Below, in pieces: positions 60,960 to 64,000 of a stretch of 64,000 nt of DNA (the stretch's first letter is position 1; every line of letters begins with the position of its first letter). The DNA is from Thiospirochaeta perfilievii (GTDB lineage Bacteria > Spirochaetota > Spirochaetia > DSM-2461). A program made the position numbers and the translations under genes. Below the pieces are notes generated by a model. That model made no database searches. It was not told the origin of the DNA and saw only the letters and a list, made by a program, of their open reading frames with translations. The stretch covers positions 3,100,001 to 3,164,000 of the forward strand of contig NZ_CP035807.1 of the NCBI RefSeq assembly GCF_008329945.1. Reading direction: 5' to 3'.

Positions 60960-61994
60960 ATGGGGCTTTTTAGCGGTTTCGCATCAGATATAGGTATAGA
61001 TTTAGGTACGTGTAATACATTAATATATGTTAAAGGTAAGGGGATAGTAAGTAGTGAACCCTCTGTTGTCGCAATTGATCGTAATACAAAGAAAGTTGTG
61101 GCAGTTGGTGCCGATGCTAAGAGAATGCTTTGGAAAACTCCAGGTAATATTGATGCAATAAGACCTTTAAGAGACGGTGTAATAGCTGACCTTGAAACAA
61201 CAGAGAAGATGATCCGTTACTTTATAGCAAAAGTTCTCCCTAATAGAAGGTTAGTAAAACCTAGGATGACAATAGGTGTACCATCTTGTATTACAGAGGT
61301 TGAAAGAAGGGCTGTAGAAGAGTGTGCATATAAAGCCGGTGCAAGGGATGTAAAAATTATAGAAGAGTCTCTAGCTGCTGCTATTGGTGCAGATATACCT
61401 ATTTTTGAGCCTGCAGGACATATGATCTGTGATATAGGTGGAGGTACAACTGAAATCTCTGTAATTTCTCTTGGAGATATGGTTGTAACTAACGCAATTA
61501 GAATAGGTGGTGATGAGTTTGACGAGGCTATTATTAAACATGTAAAAAAAGTGCATAACCTTATTATTGGTCAACAAACAGCTGAAAAACTGAAAATGAC
61601 AATTGGTAATGCTACTCCTGAAACTAAAATTGAAAAAATGGAAATTAAGGGAACTGATGCTATAACTGGACTTCCTAGAAGACTTGAGATCGATTCTGTA
61701 GAGGTTAGGGAAGCTTTGCAAACACCTATATCCGCAGTAATACAAGAGGTGAAAAGAACTTTAGGTCAAACACCTCCAGAGTTAGCTGCAGATATTGTTG
61801 AAAGAGGTATAGTTATGACAGGTGGTGGTGCTAATTTAAAAGGTTTACCAAAGTTATTAGCTAAAGAGACAGGAGTACCAGTAATATTAGCTGAGAATCC
61901 TCTTTTGTGTGTAGCTTTAGGTGCTGGACGTTATTTTGAGTTTGCCAAGGATAATTCAGATAATAGAAGCATCTATGATAGTATAAATTCGTAA
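60960..61994 (+). CDS. mreB: rod shape-determining protein MreB
   Basis: Actin-like cytoskeletal ATPase that guides lateral wall synthesis. The 344-residue protein starts with a membrane-binding helix ([11 protein letters not shown]). It contains phosphate 1 ([14 protein letters not shown]), phosphate 2 ([14 protein letters not shown]) and the adenosine motif ([15 protein letters not shown]). It heads mreBCD-PBP2, the standard elongasome cluster. Confidence 0.98.
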   Translation: MGLFSGFASDIGIDLGTCNTLIYVKGKGIVSSEPSVVAIDRNTKKVVAVGADAKRMLWKTPGNIDAIRPLRDGVIADLETTEKMIRYFIAKVLPNRRLVKPRMTIGVPSCITEVERRAVEECAYKAGARDVKIIEESLAAAIGADIPIFEPAGHMICDIGGGTTEISVISLGDMVVTNAIRIGGDEFDEAIIKHVKKVHNLIIGQQTAEKLKMTIGNATPETKIEKMEIKGTDAITGLPRRLEIDSVEVREALQTPISAVIQEVKRTLGQTPPELAADIVERGIVMTGGGANLKGLPKLLAKETGVPVILAENPLLCVALGAGRYFEFAKDNSDNRSIYDSINS

Positions 61995-62002
61995 GGTTCG
62001 TT

Positions 62003-62848
62003 GTGCATATAAAAAAAAAGAGATTTGATAGATCAATAACTCTTTTTATAACTCTTTTTATTCTCTCTTCTGTAATGCTTTTATCAAATGAAAGTTTTAG
62101 AGCAGCAAAAGAGGGAACTTTATCCTTTTTTTCTCTCCTTCAAGCTGGCTTAGATAATACTGTTAAGTTTACAAGGAATACGGTAAATTCAGTTGGAGAA
62201 TTGAAAGATCTAAAAAATAGATATGATCTACTTTATGCTGAACTAGATGAGTATCGTGGTATACATAGGGATTTTTTAGAGGTTAAAAGAGAAAATAGAG
62301 AGTTTAAAAAGTTATTAGGATTTATGGACTCATTAGACCATGATTCAATCCCCTGTGAAATAATAGGTAAAGATCCTAGTAATCTTAGTTCAACTGTGAT
62401 TATAAATAAGGGTTCAAAACATGGTATAGAGAAGAATATGCCTGTGGTTGCTGAACAGAATGGGATGATTGGGATTGTAGGAAAAGTTATTAATGTAGGA
62501 ATACAGTCCTCCCTTGTATTACCACTTTTAGATCAAAGCAGCTATATTGCTGGAAGATTATCTAAGTCTAGGTTTGAGGGGTTAATCAATGGTCTTGGCT
62601 CTAATGAAGGGTTTTTAGAGCTAAACTATGTTAAAAAAATAGCGTTAAATGATATCTCTGTTGGGGATCTTGTGGAGACTAGTGGAATGAAATCTTTATA
62701 CCCTAAGGGGTACTATATAGGTAGAATTGTAGATATTAGCAGGGTAGAGTATGAGACCTCTTTAAGTATCAAAGTTGAGCCTATAATCGATTTTTCAAGA
62801 CTAGAATATGTATCAGTTTTAAAAACTACAGGAGTCAGTTATGAATAA
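62003..62848 (+). CDS. mreC: rod shape-determining protein MreC
   Basis: Bitopic inner-membrane protein that links MreB to PBP2 in the periplasm. The 281 residues comprise an N-terminal membrane helix (about 10-28), a coiled coil (about 62-100) and a beta-rich C-terminal domain (ETSGMKSLYPKGYYIGRIV). GTG start with AAGG 6 bases upstream. It overlaps mreD by 8 bases. Confidence 0.94.
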   Translation: MHIKKKRFDRSITLFITLFILSSVMLLSNESFRAAKEGTLSFFSLLQAGLDNTVKFTRNTVNSVGELKDLKNRYDLLYAELDEYRGIHRDFLEVKRENREFKKLLGFMDSLDHDSIPCEIIGKDPSNLSSTVIINKGSKHGIEKNMPVVAEQNGMIGIVGKVINVGIQSSLVLPLLDQSSYIAGRLSKSRFEGLINGLGSNEGFLELNYVKKIALNDISVGDLVETSGMKSLYPKGYYIGRIVDISRVEYETSLSIKVEPIIDFSRLEYVSVLKTTGVSYE

Positions 62849-63353
62849 TAAGTTATTACTATTTTTATCGGCTCTTGGTATATCTGTTGTTTCCATAGTT
62901 ATTCAAAGTGTAATATTCCCAATATTTTTTATTAATGATTATATGCCAGATATCTCATTAATCGCCCTAATTTATTTTTCAATTAACTATGGAAAGGTCT
63001 TTGGGCAGTGGCTAGGTTTTAGCACTGGTATTATCTTTGACTCATTAAGTGGTGTCCCGTTTGGTCTAAATACGCTTGTAAGGTTAATATTAGGTTTTTT
63101 TCTTGGATTTTTTGAGGGAAAGATATTTATGGATAAAATAATTTTACCGTGTATTATTATTACACTTTGTACAGTGGCTAAGTTTTTCCTAATTTCTCTA
63201 GTTGGATTATTCTATCCAATTGACTTAAATATTGACTTTTTCTCAGTAAGATATGTCATAGAGATTGGTATGAATATTCTGTTTACACCAATAATATTTA
63301 TTCTTTTTAATTTTATATCAAAGAGACTAATTTCAAATAGAGATAGAGTTTAA
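62841..63353 (+). CDS. mreD: rod shape-determining protein MreD
   Basis: Polytopic inner-membrane protein of 170 residues with five or six hydrophobic segments, typical of MreD (YMPDISLIALIYFSI, GFSTGIIFDSLSGVPFGLN). It acts with MreC in the elongasome. Overlaps both mreC (8 bases) and the PBP2 gene (TAATG). Confidence 0.92.
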   Translation: MNNKLLLFLSALGISVVSIVIQSVIFPIFFINDYMPDISLIALIYFSINYGKVFGQWLGFSTGIIFDSLSGVPFGLNTLVRLILGFFLGFFEGKIFMDKIILPCIIITLCTVAKFFLISLVGLFYPIDLNIDFFSVRYVIEIGMNILFTPIIFILFNFISKRLISNRDRV

Positions 63354-64000
63354 TGGATCATAGTGTTAATAAGTTTAGAATTTACACACTTCTAGCAATA
63401 GTTGTACTCTCCTTTGGTTATAATTTATATCATCTTTATAAAATGCAAGTAATTGATCAGATTATGTATCAAAAAAAGGCTACAGCTGTTTCAAGTCGAA
63501 GTACTTCTATTCGAGCCCCTAGAGGGGAGATTTATGATAGGAATTATGATGTACCCTATGTTGATAATACAGAGTCATTTAGTGTTGTTATAAACCCTGC
63601 AAGTGTCGAGAGTGAAGAGTATCCCGAACTAATTGAGAAGCTAGCACTATATTTGGAAGTGGATAAAAGCATAATTGAAAAAAAACTTCCATATTCTGTT
63701 CGTCGATCATACAAAAACATTGAAATTCTAGACTCTGTTTCATATGATAAAATTGTATCTATTGCTGAAAATATTGATCATCTTCCTGGAGTTTCATGGG
63801 AGAGTATCCCAATAAGAAATTACCTCTTTTCCGGTTCCATATCTCATATTTTAGGTTATGTAGGTAATATCTCCCAAAGTGAGTTTCAAGTTTTATATAA
63901 CGATGGTTATACTTTAAATGATGATATTGGTAAAAATGGCGTTGAAAAGCAGTATGATATTGTTCTTAAGGGTAAGAACGGACTTAAGTATAAGACCGTA
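63353..64000 (+). CDS. mrdA: penicillin-binding protein 2 (3' end outside window)
   Basis: The first 216 codons of a class B penicillin-binding protein, the transpeptidase of the elongation machinery. Visible are the short cytosolic tail, the membrane helix (about 10-30), and the start of the PBP dimer domain with the motif RAPRGEIYDRN. Further on is FSGSISHILGYVGNISQSEF. The transpeptidase domain with SxxK lies beyond the window. Coupled to mreD by TAATG. Confidence 0.93.
   Translation, partial: MDHSVNKFRIYTLLAIVVLSFGYNLYHLYKMQVIDQIMYQKKATAVSSRSTSIRAPRGEIYDRNYDVPYVDNTESFSVVINPASVESEEYPELIEKLALYLEVDKSIIEKKLPYSVRRSYKNIEILDSVSYDKIVSIAENIDHLPGVSWESIPIRNYLFSGSISHILGYVGNISQSEFQVLYNDGYTLNDDIGKNGVEKQYDIVLKGKNGLKYKTV

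Noticed and set aside
1-64000. CRISPR arrays, insertion sequences, prophage or attachment sites
   Set aside because: No transposase, integrase, phage structural gene, regularly spaced repeats or flanking target duplications were seen. The only tandem repeat of note is the tRNA array, and the tRNA genes show no integrated element.

Overview
The window is AT-rich bacterial chromosome, densely packed with genes, and most likely from a low-GC, anaerobic, free-living member of the Spirochaetes. Several things support this. The blocks uvrA-lptD, dnaG-rpoD-zinc ribbon and mreBCD-PBP2 are arranged as I remember them in Treponema/Borrelia relatives. There are many secreted TPR proteins and lipoproteins. 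Thiazole synthesis uses the radical-SAM tyrosine lyase ThiH rather than the oxygen-dependent ThiO. The window is accessory-poor: I see no phage, insertion sequence, CRISPR array or toxin-antitoxin pair. The species cannot be named from sequence alone.

Layout. 1-1011: 3' part of gap, with a terminator. 1147-3697: a MoxR AAA ATPase, a metallopeptidase/VWA-like protein and a small unknown protein. 3694-6469 (minus): plsC, a sugar:cation symporter and a YkgJ-type cysteine-cluster protein. 6560-14826: ispG, a TPR protein, uvrA and lptD. 14930-20293: a PgpH-like c-di-AMP phosphodiesterase, ybeY, a CBS/CorC protein and a large TPR protein. 20487-28428: pgk-tpiA-secG, a flavodoxin-like protein, a parvulin isomerase, nusB, a TPR protein, a lipoprotein HtrA protease and a phosphoribosyltransferase. 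28472-33656 (minus): TPP riboswitch-thiS-thiG-thiH-thiF-thiD2E-thiC. 33691-36348: type 2 IPP isomerase, an unknown small gene, a HEAT-like protein and a lipoprotein. 36412-38160: coaD, rpmF, acpP, rnc. 38144-42799: cca, a frameshifted thiN, two unknown proteins and a disrupted small membrane ORF. 42870-49599: a complete oppABCDF oligopeptide transporter with an unusual OppC. 49665-52559: a small membrane protein, aroH, glgA, map. 52628-53229: three tandem copies of a tRNA-Thr/tRNA-Tyr pair. 53328-59629: a second YkgJ protein, a small ORF, mltG, dnaG, rpoD and a zinc-ribbon protein. 59640-59984: RNase P RNA. 60012-64000: a TPR protein, mreB, mreC, mreD and the 5' part of PBP2.

How the genes fit together. 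Glycolysis (gap, pgk, tpiA) sits with peptide uptake (oppABCDF), glycogen synthesis and sugar import. ispG and the type 2 isomerase contribute to MEP-pathway isoprenoids. The thi cluster makes thiamine phosphate from both precursors; ThiD2 fused to ThiE explains the lack of thiD, and thiN is the pyrophosphokinase. MreBCD, PBP2, MltG, LptD and PlsC build the envelope.

The most notable signals concern translation initiation and frame. Six genes (ykgJ, ispG, fni, a lipoprotein gene, cca, thiN) have promoter-like -10 boxes 6-10 nt before the start codon and no Shine-Dalgarno, which suggests leaderless mRNAs. Three genes (lptD, a TPR gene, oppB) appear to start at CTG or ATT behind good Shine-Dalgarno sequences. 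thiN and one small membrane ORF need a frameshift to be read whole. OppC carries an extra beta-propeller-like periplasmic insertion. The TPP riboswitch leader has two alternative pairings upstream of the thiS ribosome-binding site.
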